The notes beneath the pieces were generated by a model. It was given only the letters and a program-made list of their open reading frames with translations. It was not told the origin of the DNA and searched no databases. DNA of 64,000 bases from Blautia sp. Marseille-P3201T (GTDB taxonomy: Bacteria > Bacillota > Clostridia > Lachnospirales > Lachnospiraceae): the NCBI RefSeq assembly GCF_900120295.1, contig NZ_LT635468.1:62001-126000 (forward strand), written 5' to 3'. Of the stretch, positions 54,564 to 64,000 are shown one piece after another. Position 1 is the stretch's first letter; the number at the start of each line of letters is the position of its first letter. Both the position numbers and the translations under genes were made by a program.

Positions 54564-55952
54564 ATGTTTTTAGACAAAGGGAATATACTTTCCGATTTTA
54601 ATCATTTATTTAATACAGAAGCCTCCTGTCAAATATCATTGTATTCCCATCCCGGTATGGGAAAAACCAGACTTATTCAGGAGCTTTCTAAGAGCAGAAA
54701 AACATTATATTTTAAAGCTTCTGCTTTATCTTTTGAAGACAACATCCGCATGCTGAAGACATTATGCATACGACAGCTTCATGACGAATTTCAGCAGGCA
54801 AAAAAACTGACGGATATTTTAAAATTACTGGCAAAATATTCTGTACAAGAACCTTTTCTTGTAGTTTTTGATGATTTTCCACATCTTGCAGCTGGAAATA
54901 GAAGGATTTCCACATCAATTTCCTCTTTTTTCAACCGCATAGGTACAGATGCAAACTTATTTTTAGTTTTATGTAAACCCGCTTCCGTTTACGAAAAGGA
55001 ATGCGCCAAAGAGTCCCATACTTTCCTTTTAAGACCATTTCACTTTTTCGAAATGCGGGTATTGTATCCGGAAATGTCTGTAGAAGAACAAATTCTGCTG
55101 TACAGTATTACAGGAGGTGTTCCTGCCTACTTACAATATTTTAATTCTAAATTATCCATACAGGATAACATTTACCACCTTTTCTTTCAGGAAAATGGTG
55201 CGTTTTACCGTCTTGTCCCTGCCAGAACAAGAGAATACTACTCCGCATCTTCTGTTATGCGCTCTATTCTTCTTTCTATGGGTCAGGAAAATAAAAAACT
55301 ACAGGAAATTTGCGACTATACCGGGCTTACTCCCAGTGCCGCAAGCAGTCTGCTTCTTTCTTTGTCCTCACACAATCTGGCAGAGAGAATGGTACCTGTA
55401 ACAGAAGAACAAAGCAGTCGCCGCGCTGTTTATTTTATTTCAGACAGTGTTTTCCGTTTTTGGTATACATACGTCCTCCCTTACCAATCAGAAATCGAGG
55501 CAGGGCAAGGGGAAACTGTTTTTAATACACTTGTTCTTCCTTCGTTGGATGGTTATACAAAAAGTACCTTTGAAACTATCTGCAAAGAATTTCTGCTTCT
55601 GACAGACGAGATGAATAATGCGCCTTTCCCTATGAAAAACGTAGGAAAATGGTGGGGACAACATCCTACTAAAAAACGTACTGAATTCATTTCGATTGCA
55701 GCCTATGATAATAATAAAATTTTACTGGGTTCCTGTTTCTGGACAGATGAATGGATTGACATTGATGCACTTTACAACCTGCAAAAGCACGCCTCACTTT
55801 TTCCGGATATGGAAAAATGGTATTATCTGTTTTCTAAATCAGATTTTGTAAGCGGCTTTGAGGTCATATCCGGCAGTCACGTACACGTATTCAGCCTGGA
55901 ACAGATGTGCAGTATTTCTGACAAGTTTTACTTTTCTTTTGCAAATTTATAA
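54564..55952 (+). CDS. AAA ATPase with DUF234-type C-terminal domain, nuclease residues lost
   Basis: 462 aa. N-terminal ATPase: Walker A HPGMGKTRL (about residues 29-37), Walker B FLVVFDDF. A winged helix (LQEICDYTGLTPSAASSLL) precedes a C-terminal DUF234 domain. In active relatives this domain has a PD-(D/E)xK core of the form EIDIVA and ECKW; here those positions read FISIAA and SCFW, so the Asp, Glu and Lys are replaced. The function of the family is poorly known. AAGGAG precedes the ATG. Confidence 0.75.
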   Translation: MFLDKGNILSDFNHLFNTEASCQISLYSHPGMGKTRLIQELSKSRKTLYFKASALSFEDNIRMLKTLCIRQLHDEFQQAKKLTDILKLLAKYSVQEPFLVVFDDFPHLAAGNRRISTSISSFFNRIGTDANLFLVLCKPASVYEKECAKESHTFLLRPFHFFEMRVLYPEMSVEEQILLYSITGGVPAYLQYFNSKLSIQDNIYHLFFQENGAFYRLVPARTREYYSASSVMRSILLSMGQENKKLQEICDYTGLTPSAASSLLLSLSSHNLAERMVPVTEEQSSRRAVYFISDSVFRFWYTYVLPYQSEIEAGQGETVFNTLVLPSLDGYTKSTFETICKEFLLLTDEMNNAPFPMKNVGKWWGQHPTKKRTEFISIAAYDNNKILLGSCFWTDEWIDIDALYNLQKHASLFPDMEKWYYLFSKSDFVSGFEVISGSHVHVFSLEQMCSISDKFYFSFANL

Positions 55953-56030
55953 TTGATTTTTGCATATTTCATGTTTGTTTTTGTTCATTTATGGCAATGC
56001 TATATTTAAGGAAAAAGGAGATTTGCCTTT

Positions 56031-56264
56031 ATGGACGAGAAAAGGACAAGACAATTTCGTGAATTAGGACTGACTATATCTTATTATCGGAAATTAAAAG
56101 GATTAACACAAACTCAACTTGCAGAAAGTGTGGGCCTCAGCAGAACACATATCAGCAATATCGAAGCACCAAGAGTAAAAACTTCCATCTCTCTTGACAG
56201 TCTTTTTGATATTGCAGATGCACTGGAAGTGCCCATTCGTGATTTATTTGATTTTAAAGGTTAA
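56031..56264 (+). CDS. Small XRE-family helix-turn-helix regulator
   Basis: 77 aa, a lone Cro/CI-type DNA-binding domain: YYRKLKGLTQTQLAESVGLS, RTHISNIEAPRV, FDIADALEVPIRDLFDF. AAGGAG lies 10 bases before the ATG and a terminator follows. Its target cannot be told; it is not next to an obvious toxin. Confidence 0.85.
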   Translation: MDEKRTRQFRELGLTISYYRKLKGLTQTQLAESVGLSRTHISNIEAPRVKTSISLDSLFDIADALEVPIRDLFDFKG

Positions 56265-56290
56265 TACCTGATACTTATATAATACAAAAC

Positions 56291-56340
56291 GGGAATATTC
56301 ATACATTTAAGTTATCTATGTATAAATATTCCCATTTTTT
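56291..56340 (+). terminator. Terminator after the XRE gene
   Basis: GGGAATATT with ATACAT pairs with ATGTAT and AATATTCCC over about 16 positions, then ATTTTTTAT. Confidence 0.75.
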
Positions 56341-56497
56341 ATAGTGTATACTTGGTTCCACGCCCATTCCCAATAACTTTTGATTTCGTGTACCCTGCCA
56401 CTTTTGCAATTTTCCCCTCATCATCTGTTACACTATAGTGCTTATATTGCCCCTCTTGAACAACCAGTCTAATTGTTTCATTTTTCGTTGTATTTTT
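56339..56497 (-). pseudogene. Possible gene remnant after manA
   Basis: One minus-strand frame is open for 52 codons and reads like protein (ETIRLVVQEGQYKHYSVTDD, then KIAKVAGYTKSKVIGNGRG) up to a TAA at 56339. It has no start codon or ribosome binding site and begins at the manA stop region. It may be the tail of a lost gene. I do not recognise it. Confidence 0.3.
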
Positions 56498-57440
56498 ATC
56501 CTACTGTCGTAATTAACGCTTCACATTCTCCGTTGATTTCATACTCACCGCTTCCCGCTGACATAAAGAAGCTGTCTCCCTTTCTGTAAGGGATAGTCTC
56601 TCCTCCACAGGAAATTATACCTTCGCCTTCCATAATTAAGATACTTGCAAAGGACTCTTCGCCTACAGAACCTTTCATGCTGCTCATAAGTTTTCCATCC
56701 ATATTCAGACAGTCTACTGTGAAATAATCGCAGCTTGCAATATGAGGATAGCATGTATTTTTTCTGGAAATCGGAACACGATTGGTTACTTCCACTGCTT
56801 TGTCAATGTGTAACTCTCTCTTCTTTCCGTCTTTTCCCACACGGCCAAAGTCATATACTCTGTAAGTTACATTGGAGTTCTGCTGAATTTCCGCAATAAC
56901 AATTCCTTTTCCGATTGCATGGATCGTTCCTGCTTCAATAAACAGCACATCACCTTTCTGTACCGGAACGGCATTTAAAACTTCCAGTAAAGTATCTGTT
57001 TTAATTCTTTCTTCAAATTCTTCTTTGCTGACTTCTTTTTTAAATCCATAGTACAGGAAAGCGCCTTCTTCGCAGTCCATAATGTACCACATTTCCGTCT
57101 TTCCGTACTGTCCTTCATTTTTCAGAGCGTATTCATTATCAGGATGCACCTGAATGGAAAGGTTGTCTTTTGCATCAATAAATTTAGCCAGAATAGGGAA
57201 TTCTTCGAACTTCTGGCAGTTGCTTCCCAGTACTTTTTTGCCTTCCAAATCAATGTATTCCTGCAGCGTCTTGCCTGCATAAGAACCATTTGCAATATAA
57301 GAAGGTCCGTCTGGATGACAGGAGAGCTCCCAGCTCTCTGCCAGTACGTCACCGTCAAATTCTTTATTATATTTTTCTACCAGACGATGTCCGCCCCACA
57401 AATAATCTTTATAACTTGGACGTAATTTTAATAATGCCAT
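56496..57440 (-). CDS. manA: Mannose-6-phosphate isomerase, class I
   Basis: 314 aa. Zinc and active-site features of type I PMI: RPSYKDYLWGGHRL, LSIQVHPDNEYAL (with the QVHPD metal motif), GQYGKTEMWYIMDC, FIEAGTIHAIGKG. It interconverts mannose 6-phosphate and fructose 6-phosphate. It follows the phosphohexomutase gene by 3 bases and is last in the mannose-glycan operon. Confidence 0.94.
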   Translation of the reverse strand: MALLKLRPSYKDYLWGGHRLVEKYNKEFDGDVLAESWELSCHPDGPSYIANGSYAGKTLQEYIDLEGKKVLGSNCQKFEEFPILAKFIDAKDNLSIQVHPDNEYALKNEGQYGKTEMWYIMDCEEGAFLYYGFKKEVSKEEFEERIKTDTLLEVLNAVPVQKGDVLFIEAGTIHAIGKGIVIAEIQQNSNVTYRVYDFGRVGKDGKKRELHIDKAVEVTNRVPISRKNTCYPHIASCDYFTVDCLNMDGKLMSSMKGSVGEESFASILIMEGEGIISCGGETIPYRKGDSFFMSAGSGEYEINGECEALITTVG

Positions 57441-57443
57441 TTC

Positions 57444-59174
57444 TTATTCCTCCTCTGCCAGCGCTCTGACTCCACACATTAATGTATTCATCTTCGCATC
57501 TGCATCTTCACTGTCTGTTCCTCTTACACCTACATAGAACTTAATCTTCGGCTCTGTCCCTGATGGACGTACGCAACACCATGCATCTCCTTCCAGTTCA
57601 AAATAAAGTACATTGGATTTTGGCAATCCAGTGCCTTTTTCTGCCCCTGTCTTCGGATTTTTCGCAATGCCCAGTTCATAGTCACGCAATTCCAGAACTT
57701 CATATCCACCCAGCTCTGTCGGAACTTCTTTACGGATTTTTTCCATAATGGCTGCAATCTGTTTTGCTCCGTTTTGACCTTTTAAAGTAATTGTGCATAA
57801 ATCTTCTTTATAGAAACCGTAAGTTTCAAAAAGATTGTTCATCTGTTCACAAAGAGTAATACCTTTGTCCATATAATAAGCTGCTGCTTCACATAAAGCC
57901 ATAACAGCTACAACAGCGTCTTTATCTCTGGCATGAGTGCCTTCCAGACAGCCGTAACTTTCTTCATATCCGAACAAAAATTCGTTGGAATGTTCCTGTT
58001 CAAAGAACTTAATCTGCTCACCGATATACTTAAATCCGGTAAGAGTTTCAATGAGTTTTACATTATAAGCTTCTGCAATTCTCTTTGCCATTTTTCCGGA
58101 TACGATTGTAGTAACTACCGCTCCATTTTCAGGCAGAATACCCAGCTCTTTCTTCTGAGAAAGAAGGTATTCCAGAATAAGCATTCCGGACATATTTCCT
58201 GTAAAGCTCTTGTATTCTCCGTCTGCCGGATCTTTCGCATAAATACCTAAACGGTCAGCGTCCGGGTCAGTAGCCAGAATTAAATCTGCATCCTTCTCTT
58301 TTGCAAGTTCCAGGGCTAATGCAAATGCTTTCTTGTCTTCCGGATTTGGATAAGGAACTGTTGGGAAGTTTCCGTCAGGAAGTTCCTGTTCTTTTACCAC
58401 ATACACATTTTCAAATCCCAGCTCTTTTAAAATGCGGCGTACAGGAAGATTACCTGTTCCGTGTAAAGGAGTGTATACAATCTTAATCTTGTCTGCCTGA
58501 CGTTTAATTGCTTCCGGACGCAGCACCAGTTTTTTCAGTGCTTCGATATAGCGGTCATCCATATCAGAACCGATAATCTCACAAAGTCCTGCTTCCATAG
58601 CTTCTTCACGGCTCATGGTTTTTACTTCATCATAAGACTCAATGGCATTTACTTCTGCAATAATGTCTTTGTCACGAGGCGCTGTAATCTGAGCGCCGTC
58701 TTCCCAGTATACTTTGTATCCGTTGTATTCTGCAGGGTTGTGACTTGCTGTAATTACCACGCCTGCTGTACAGCCCAGCTCTCTTAAAGCAAATGAAAGC
58801 ATTGGTGTTGGGCGAAGTTCAGGGAAAATATATGCTTTGATACCGTTTGCAGCCATGCAAAGAGCTGTTTCCCATGCAAACTCTGTGGATTTGTTTCTGG
58901 AGTCGTAAGCAATGGCAATTCCCTTTTCCTGTGCATTTTCTTTCAGAATATAATTTGCCAGTCCCTGTGTTGCCTTTCTTACGGTGTAACGGTTCATTCT
59001 GTTTGTTCCTGCTCCGATAATACCACGAAGACCACCTGTTCCAAATTCCAGATTTTTATAAAATCTTTCTTCGATTTCTTCCTCATTGTCGGAAATACTT
59101 TTTAATTCCGCTTTTGTGTCCTCATCAAAGTAAGGGGATGTACACCAAAAATTATAGTTTTCTCTAATATCCAT
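57444..59174 (-). CDS. Phosphoglucomutase/phosphomannomutase
   Basis: 576 aa alpha-D-phosphohexomutase. Phosphoserine loop VITASHNPAEYNGYK, metal loop ATDPDADRLGIY, sugar-binding loop FGYEESYG and phosphate-binding RPSGTEPKIKFYVG. Family members of this length act on glucose or mannose phosphates. In this operon it probably channels sugars released by the glycosidases into glycolysis or nucleotide-sugar synthesis. Confidence 0.92.
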   Translation of the reverse strand: MDIRENYNFWCTSPYFDEDTKAELKSISDNEEEIEERFYKNLEFGTGGLRGIIGAGTNRMNRYTVRKATQGLANYILKENAQEKGIAIAYDSRNKSTEFAWETALCMAANGIKAYIFPELRPTPMLSFALRELGCTAGVVITASHNPAEYNGYKVYWEDGAQITAPRDKDIIAEVNAIESYDEVKTMSREEAMEAGLCEIIGSDMDDRYIEALKKLVLRPEAIKRQADKIKIVYTPLHGTGNLPVRRILKELGFENVYVVKEQELPDGNFPTVPYPNPEDKKAFALALELAKEKDADLILATDPDADRLGIYAKDPADGEYKSFTGNMSGMLILEYLLSQKKELGILPENGAVVTTIVSGKMAKRIAEAYNVKLIETLTGFKYIGEQIKFFEQEHSNEFLFGYEESYGCLEGTHARDKDAVVAVMALCEAAAYYMDKGITLCEQMNNLFETYGFYKEDLCTITLKGQNGAKQIAAIMEKIRKEVPTELGGYEVLELRDYELGIAKNPKTGAEKGTGLPKSNVLYFELEGDAWCCVRPSGTEPKIKFYVGVRGTDSEDADAKMNTLMCGVRALAEEE

Positions 59175-59187
59175 TTCTCTTTTCTCC

Positions 59188-61434
59188 TTAAAAAAGATTT
59201 AATGTTTCACTTCCCACAGTCTGTCCCATTTCTTCCAAAATGATTTGTACTCTGCCCGGCTCTACGGTAAATTTCATTTCAGAATTCCAAACTGCAAATG
59301 CCTCAGAAGGTAAGAAAATGCTGACTTTTTTACTTTCTCCCTTTTTCAGCCATATCTTTTGAAAGCCTTTTAACTCTTTTGCACGGCGCACTACACTTCC
59401 CTGCTCTCCTGCAATGTATACAAGAGGCACTGCATAGCCGTCCTGCTCACCAATATTTTTAATGCTCATTTCCACCTGAATACCGTTCTTATGAAGTTCC
59501 TCTATGGCTACATCTTTCTTTCCAAAGGATATGTCTTCATATTCAAAATTTGTATAACTCTTTCCATATCCAAAGGTATAGGCTGCACCATCCGGAATAT
59601 TGTAATAGTGCATGCTTCGGTAGGAATTTTTATAGTTGTAATACACTGGAAGCTGACCTGTACATCTTGGCAGAGATACAGGAAGTCTTCCCGAAGGATT
59701 TACCTCCCCGAATAAAATTTCTCCAATGGCTTTTCCGCCCTGCATACCCGGATAAAATCCATACAGAACCGCATCTGACTTCTCTGCCACTTCGTCCAGC
59801 GCATAAGCTCTTCCTCCGATAATTACGGTAATGACCTTAGAACCTGTGGCAAAAATTTTCTCTGCCAGTTCTCTCTGTACAGCAGGAAGGGAAAGTTCCG
59901 CAGTGTCCACGCCTTCTCCGCAGTCCATGGAAACACCGTGTTCGGAAATAGCCGCTCCGTTTGCATCAAAGGAAACTTCTCCGAAACGGCTGGAAGAACC
60001 GCCCAATACTAAAATCGTAATATCGGACTGCTCTGCAAGTTTTACAGCCTCCTCCAATTCTTCCTGTGTGCCGTCAAAGACACCGCAGCCTCTGGCATAA
60101 ACTGCCTTGTCCCCAAGGTAAGAACGCACACCGTCTAATACGGTACTGCAGTTCTCTCTTTTCACCTGAGGGCTGTAATCTCCTAACTGATTATAGACCG
60201 CATCGGCATTTGGTCCGATTACTGCGATTTTCCGTGTCTCTTTTGAAAGAGGCAGGATATCATTTCTGTTTTCCAGAAGGACAACAGACTCTCTGGCAAT
60301 TTGCAAAGCCTGAGGATATTTCTCATAAGAATACTCTTCCGGTTTCTGGTTTTCATCTAAAAGAGGACTTTCAAAAAGACCTCTTTTGACTTTCAATTCT
60401 AATACTCGAAGAACTGCTCTGTCAATATCTTCTTCTGTGATATATCCTTTTTCAAAAGCTTCATCCAGATGTCCATAGGCTTCATCCCAAAGTCCGATAT
60501 CTACACCTGCACGAAGTGCTGCCGCTCCGGAGCGAACACAATCACCTGTCACAACGTTTAACTGGTCAATAGCACAGCCGTCTGCCATTACCACACCGTC
60601 AAATCCCATTTCATCTCTTAAAATATCAGTCAAAAGGTGATAGTTTGCATGACAGAACACACCGTCAATCTCGTTGTACGCTGCCATAACGCCGTCAACG
60701 CCCGCATCTGCACAGGCTTTCATTGCCGGAAGGTGGATTTCCCGAAGCTCACGCTCTCCAATTCTGGCTGCGCTGGCGTTAATTCCTCCGGTACATTCTC
60801 CCTGTGCGGCAAAATGTTTTGCCACTACAGATACACCTTCGCCTTGAACAGCACTTACTACCTGCTCTGCCATTCTTGAACAAAGATACGGATCTTCAGA
60901 AAAGCACTCCTCGCTGCGTCCCCAGCGAGGGTCTCTTACTACATCCAGAAGAGAAATCAATGCAAGATCTACCCCCATATCATGGAGCTGTTTTCCACAG
61001 ACACGATACGCAGAATGGATTAATTCCGGGTGAAAAGTAGCGCCCATATTCAGATTTACCGGAAGCAGATAACTGTCAAGAGCCTGATGGCCATGGGGGC
61101 ATTCTGTGCTTAACAAAGCCGGTATTTTCAGTCTGGAATGTTCCAGAACATATTTCTGCATTTGATTATATGCCTTTACGGCGTTCTCGCCGTAAAGACC
61201 GTTTTCATAATCTTTCTGAGACCAAGGATCTGCTCGGTAAAGACCATACAGAGTTCCAAGACCTCCGTATTTCTCCACTTCGTCTTTAAACTCCTGACTA
61301 AAGGAGATTTCTTCTCCATCTCTTTCATAAATACCAAAACCATAAAGTTTCTGATTTAACTGTCCGATTTTTTCCTGCAGAGTCATTTCAGCAAGTAATT
61401 CTTTTGCCTTGGTACTGTAGGTATTTTTTTCCAT
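59188..61434 (-). CDS. Glycoside hydrolase family 3 protein
   Basis: 748 aa, no signal peptide, so intracellular. GH3 layout: barrel with DPRWGRSEECFSEDPYL, KHFAAQGECTGG, and the nucleophile Asp in GVVMADGCAIDQL; then the second domain (DITILVLGGSS) and a C-terminal fibronectin-III-like domain (YTFGYGKSYTNFEY). Likely a beta-glucosidase, beta-xylosidase or related exo-enzyme acting on imported oligosaccharides. Its ATG overlaps the GH38 stop by one base (TAATG). Confidence 0.92.
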   Translation of the reverse strand: MEKNTYSTKAKELLAEMTLQEKIGQLNQKLYGFGIYERDGEEISFSQEFKDEVEKYGGLGTLYGLYRADPWSQKDYENGLYGENAVKAYNQMQKYVLEHSRLKIPALLSTECPHGHQALDSYLLPVNLNMGATFHPELIHSAYRVCGKQLHDMGVDLALISLLDVVRDPRWGRSEECFSEDPYLCSRMAEQVVSAVQGEGVSVVAKHFAAQGECTGGINASAARIGERELREIHLPAMKACADAGVDGVMAAYNEIDGVFCHANYHLLTDILRDEMGFDGVVMADGCAIDQLNVVTGDCVRSGAAALRAGVDIGLWDEAYGHLDEAFEKGYITEEDIDRAVLRVLELKVKRGLFESPLLDENQKPEEYSYEKYPQALQIARESVVLLENRNDILPLSKETRKIAVIGPNADAVYNQLGDYSPQVKRENCSTVLDGVRSYLGDKAVYARGCGVFDGTQEELEEAVKLAEQSDITILVLGGSSSRFGEVSFDANGAAISEHGVSMDCGEGVDTAELSLPAVQRELAEKIFATGSKVITVIIGGRAYALDEVAEKSDAVLYGFYPGMQGGKAIGEILFGEVNPSGRLPVSLPRCTGQLPVYYNYKNSYRSMHYYNIPDGAAYTFGYGKSYTNFEYEDISFGKKDVAIEELHKNGIQVEMSIKNIGEQDGYAVPLVYIAGEQGSVVRRAKELKGFQKIWLKKGESKKVSIFLPSEAFAVWNSEMKFTVEPGRVQIILEEMGQTVGSETLNLF

Positions 61435-64000
61435 TATTTTAACCTCACCCTATAGGTTTTAATTTCATAAGGCTTAACAGATACGGTAAAGCTATTTCCG
61501 CAAGCCTCAACATCTGCTTCTTTTTCTTCCATAAGGTTACATTCTTCTACGCTTTCCAGTTCTCCTTCGGAAAATGTAAGCGTTGCTTTTGTCAGGCTGT
61601 TTTCACAGTCATACAGTCTGACAATCATGCCGTCGCCGTTTTCTGCCGGTTTTACTGTTTCAATAATAATATTATCTTTATTTACAGAAACAAAGGATTT
61701 TCCTGAATTTTTCAGCTCTCCCGCCGCTGCATAAGCCGGCTGGTTCAGCTTGTAAGCCTCCTGAACGGTTCCTGCTGCGCTCCATGTTTCTTTATGCGGA
61801 TATAACGCATAAGTAAATACATGTTCTTCCTGATCTGCGGTCTTATTGGGCTCGATACCTGATTTAATCAGTGTGAGGGCAATGTTTCCGTCTTTTGCAG
61901 AATAACCATATTTGCAATCATTCAACAAGCTGACGCCATAGTGACCTTCGGAAATATCCATCCACTTCTGTCCGCAGCTTTCAAATCTGGCTTCATCCCA
62001 GCTTGTATTGCCATGAATTTTTCTCTTCAGATTACCGAACTGTACTTCAAAGGTTGCCTCATCTGAGTGAATATTTACAGGGAAGTGAACCTTCAGTAAG
62101 TGCTGATGCTCTTTCCAATCTACCCATGTAGAGAAGTCAATTCTTCTGCTGTCTGCATAGAAATGAATTTGCTGTTTAATTACAGAATTGCTGATTGTGC
62201 GCTGAATTTCCAGAGTAGCACGTACAGGGCCTTCTTCTGTCCACTGGATTTTATCTGCTTTTTCCGCATCCCAGTATTTTTCAGAATAGTACATATCAAT
62301 ATCCCAGCAGTCATAGTGCATTGGTTTATCTTCATACATACGAAGGAGATTTCCTTTTGCTCCATCCTGTAATACTTCACGGTCGCACTCTTTATCATAA
62401 ATAGAAGTAAACAGACCGTTTTCATCAATAGAAATACGATAGAACGGAGTTTCCACACCGTTTTCTGTAATCTGAATGTCGGAAGCTTCTTTTTCTGCTG
62501 TTTCTAAAATACGGAAAGTTCTTCCGCCTTTTGCAGGAATGTCTGTAATATAAGCAACTGCCCCATCTGCTGTTTCCTGTACCGGATAAATCTTACCGCT
62601 TTCATCTGTCAATGCCGCTGCATGGCAGTCGCCTAAGTTTACAACGTCATTTCTCTCAAATCCCAATGTATTAAATACGCTGACTTTGTCCTCTCCGTCA
62701 ACAGTAAGAAGATTTAATTTTTCTGCAATCATTTCTGCCAGACGGCTTTCAATCTCTGCATATTCTTTCTTTGTTACTTCATATACCTCTGCAATAGAAG
62801 AACCCGGTAAAATATCGTGGAACTGGTTCAGAAGCACGGTTCTCCAGATTTTATCCATTTCCTCTTTTTCGCTTGTTCCTGTGAGCACTTCCAATAATTC
62901 TGTATCCATTAAAAGCTGCTCACATCTGCGGTTAGAACGTTTATTTCTTCCCATAGAAGTGTAAGTTCCTCTGTGGTATTCAAAATACAGCTCACCTTCC
63001 CATACAGGCAGGCTCTTGTTTCCTTCCACACGCTCCTCAAGCTCTTCAAAGTATTTACCTGCAAACTCCTGACGTACTTTTGGAATTCCACGAATACCTT
63101 TTTCCATACGTTTGGAGGTTTCCAGCATTTCTCTTGTAGGACCGCCGCCTCCGTCACCGTATCCGAAGGCAATAAGAATATCGTTGTTAATATCTTTATT
63201 CTGATAACGATGCCAACCGCCCAGAATTGCATCAGGATGCAGCATACCGTTATAAGTTGTGAAGAAGTCAGCTTCACTCTGTCCTACGCCTAAAGTAGTA
63301 ATCAGGTGAGTGAAAATCTCACTTCCGTCAATTCCCCTCCACATCATAGTATCGTAAGGAACTTTATTAACCTGGTTCCATGCCAGTTTTGTGGTCATAA
63401 AATATTTAATACCACTTTTCTTCATAATCTGAGGCAAAGCTCCTGAATATCCGAATACGTCAGGAAGCCATAAGATACGGCTGTCGATACCAAATTCTTC
63501 CTTGAAGAACTGTTTTCCGTAAAGGAACTGACGCACCAGTGACTCGCCGCTTGTGAGATTACAGTCAGCTTCCACCCACATTCCGCCTTCCGGTTCCCAT
63601 CTGCCTTCTTTTACACGCTCTTTAATCTTTTCATAAGTTTCCGGATATCTTTCTTTCAGGAACTGATACAGCGCCGGCTGGCTGGACATAAATTTATATT
63701 CCGGATATTCTTCCATATATTTCAGTACCGTTGAAAAACTTCTTGCAACCTTTTCTCTTGTCTGTGCCACTGTCCAAAGCCATGCCACATCAATGTGCGT
63801 ATGTCCGATACAGGAAGCAATAACATCTTCATATCCGCTCATGTCTTCATACAGTGCCTTTTGAATATAGTTATGAGCTTCTTCTATAGACTGATAAAAA
63901 CTGTCAGAATATGGTGTACGCAAATCCAGAAGATTAATGGTATTATTCAATATTGTACGCAAATCTTTTCTTACCTTATCATCTTCCTGCATTCTGGAAA
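61434..64000 (-). CDS. Alpha-mannosidase, glycoside hydrolase family 38 (5' end outside window)
   Basis: 852 codons are visible from an in-frame ATG at 63992, but the frame is open to the window edge and family members are about 1030 aa, so some 180 N-terminal residues are probably missing. Catalytic features: GHTHIDVAWLW (zinc ligands), nucleophile Asp in LPDVFGYSGALPQIM, FGYGDGGGGPT and the late metal ligand region NQFHDILPGSSI. It removes alpha-linked mannose, as from N-glycans or yeast mannan. Operon with GH3, hexomutase and manA. Confidence 0.94.
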   Translation of the reverse strand, partial: SRMQEDDKVRKDLRTILNNTINLLDLRTPYSDSFYQSIEEAHNYIQKALYEDMSGYEDVIASCIGHTHIDVAWLWTVAQTREKVARSFSTVLKYMEEYPEYKFMSSQPALYQFLKERYPETYEKIKERVKEGRWEPEGGMWVEADCNLTSGESLVRQFLYGKQFFKEEFGIDSRILWLPDVFGYSGALPQIMKKSGIKYFMTTKLAWNQVNKVPYDTMMWRGIDGSEIFTHLITTLGVGQSEADFFTTYNGMLHPDAILGGWHRYQNKDINNDILIAFGYGDGGGGPTREMLETSKRMEKGIRGIPKVRQEFAGKYFEELEERVEGNKSLPVWEGELYFEYHRGTYTSMGRNKRSNRRCEQLLMDTELLEVLTGTSEKEEMDKIWRTVLLNQFHDILPGSSIAEVYEVTKKEYAEIESRLAEMIAEKLNLLTVDGEDKVSVFNTLGFERNDVVNLGDCHAAALTDESGKIYPVQETADGAVAYITDIPAKGGRTFRILETAEKEASDIQITENGVETPFYRISIDENGLFTSIYDKECDREVLQDGAKGNLLRMYEDKPMHYDCWDIDMYYSEKYWDAEKADKIQWTEEGPVRATLEIQRTISNSVIKQQIHFYADSRRIDFSTWVDWKEHQHLLKVHFPVNIHSDEATFEVQFGNLKRKIHGNTSWDEARFESCGQKWMDISEGHYGVSLLNDCKYGYSAKDGNIALTLIKSGIEPNKTADQEEHVFTYALYPHKETWSAAGTVQEAYKLNQPAYAAAGELKNSGKSFVSVNKDNIIIETVKPAENGDGMIVRLYDCENSLTKATLTFSEGELESVEECNLMEEKEADVEACGNSFTVSVKPYEIKTYRVRLK

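Overview
The window looks like the chromosome of a low-GC, Gram-positive gut anaerobe of the Lachnospiraceae (Blautia-like is my best guess; no rRNA is present to confirm it). Pointers are the Firmicutes ribosomal and RNA polymerase genes, sporulation genes (spmA, ricT), strong AGGAGG ribosome binding sites, consensus TTGACA-17-TATAAT promoters and many glycan-use operons.

Bases 1-4240 form a defence island on the minus strand. An EcoRII-like restriction-modification operon (C5 methyltransferase with a fused ribbon-helix-helix head, restriction enzyme, Vsr repair nuclease) is followed by the start of a CBASS anti-phage operon: a DncV-like CD-NTase and the first 63 codons of an E2-like protein, cut by the window edge. 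The CBASS operon has its own promoter, and at its transcription start lies a near-perfect CIRCE element (17 of 18 arm bases, exact 9-base spacer), the operator of the heat-shock repressor HrcA. A CBASS under HrcA/CIRCE control is the most striking observation here; I know of no description of it.

Bases 4240-11450 are an integrated mobilizable element: repressor with palindromic operators, excisionase-like protein, tyrosine recombinase, small proteins, CHC2 primase, VapE-type helicase, DUF5348 protein, a hairpin-rich probable transfer origin, a MobV relaxase split by a frameshift at an A9 run, and TnpV. It abuts the terminator of tuf.

Bases 11500-16334 are the str operon (rpsL-rpsG-fusA-tuf). 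A sugar ABC transporter operon, a DUF4838 protein and a ROK regulator (16430-23078) separate it from rpoBC (23118-30793). A MITE-like element and an iron-uptake operon (feoA-feoB-FeoB-associated protein) follow, then an amino-acid-type permease facing a GntR-RCK_C (BusR-like) regulator, then rplJL with an L10 leader. A truncated KilA-N gene sits against big inverted repeats downstream of spmA.

Bases 38499-45317 hold a CapA-like protein and the conserved yaaO / kinase / holB / ricT / yabB / rsmI cluster. Bases 45424-52095 are a fructosamine operon (frlB-O-N-M-D order) with an added PHP-family phosphatase and a GntR regulator. A second MITE-like element, a two-component system, a DUF234-type ATPase with a degenerate nuclease domain and a small XRE protein follow. 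The window ends in a mannose-glycan operon (GH38, GH3, phosphohexomutase, manA), with GH38 cut by the right edge.
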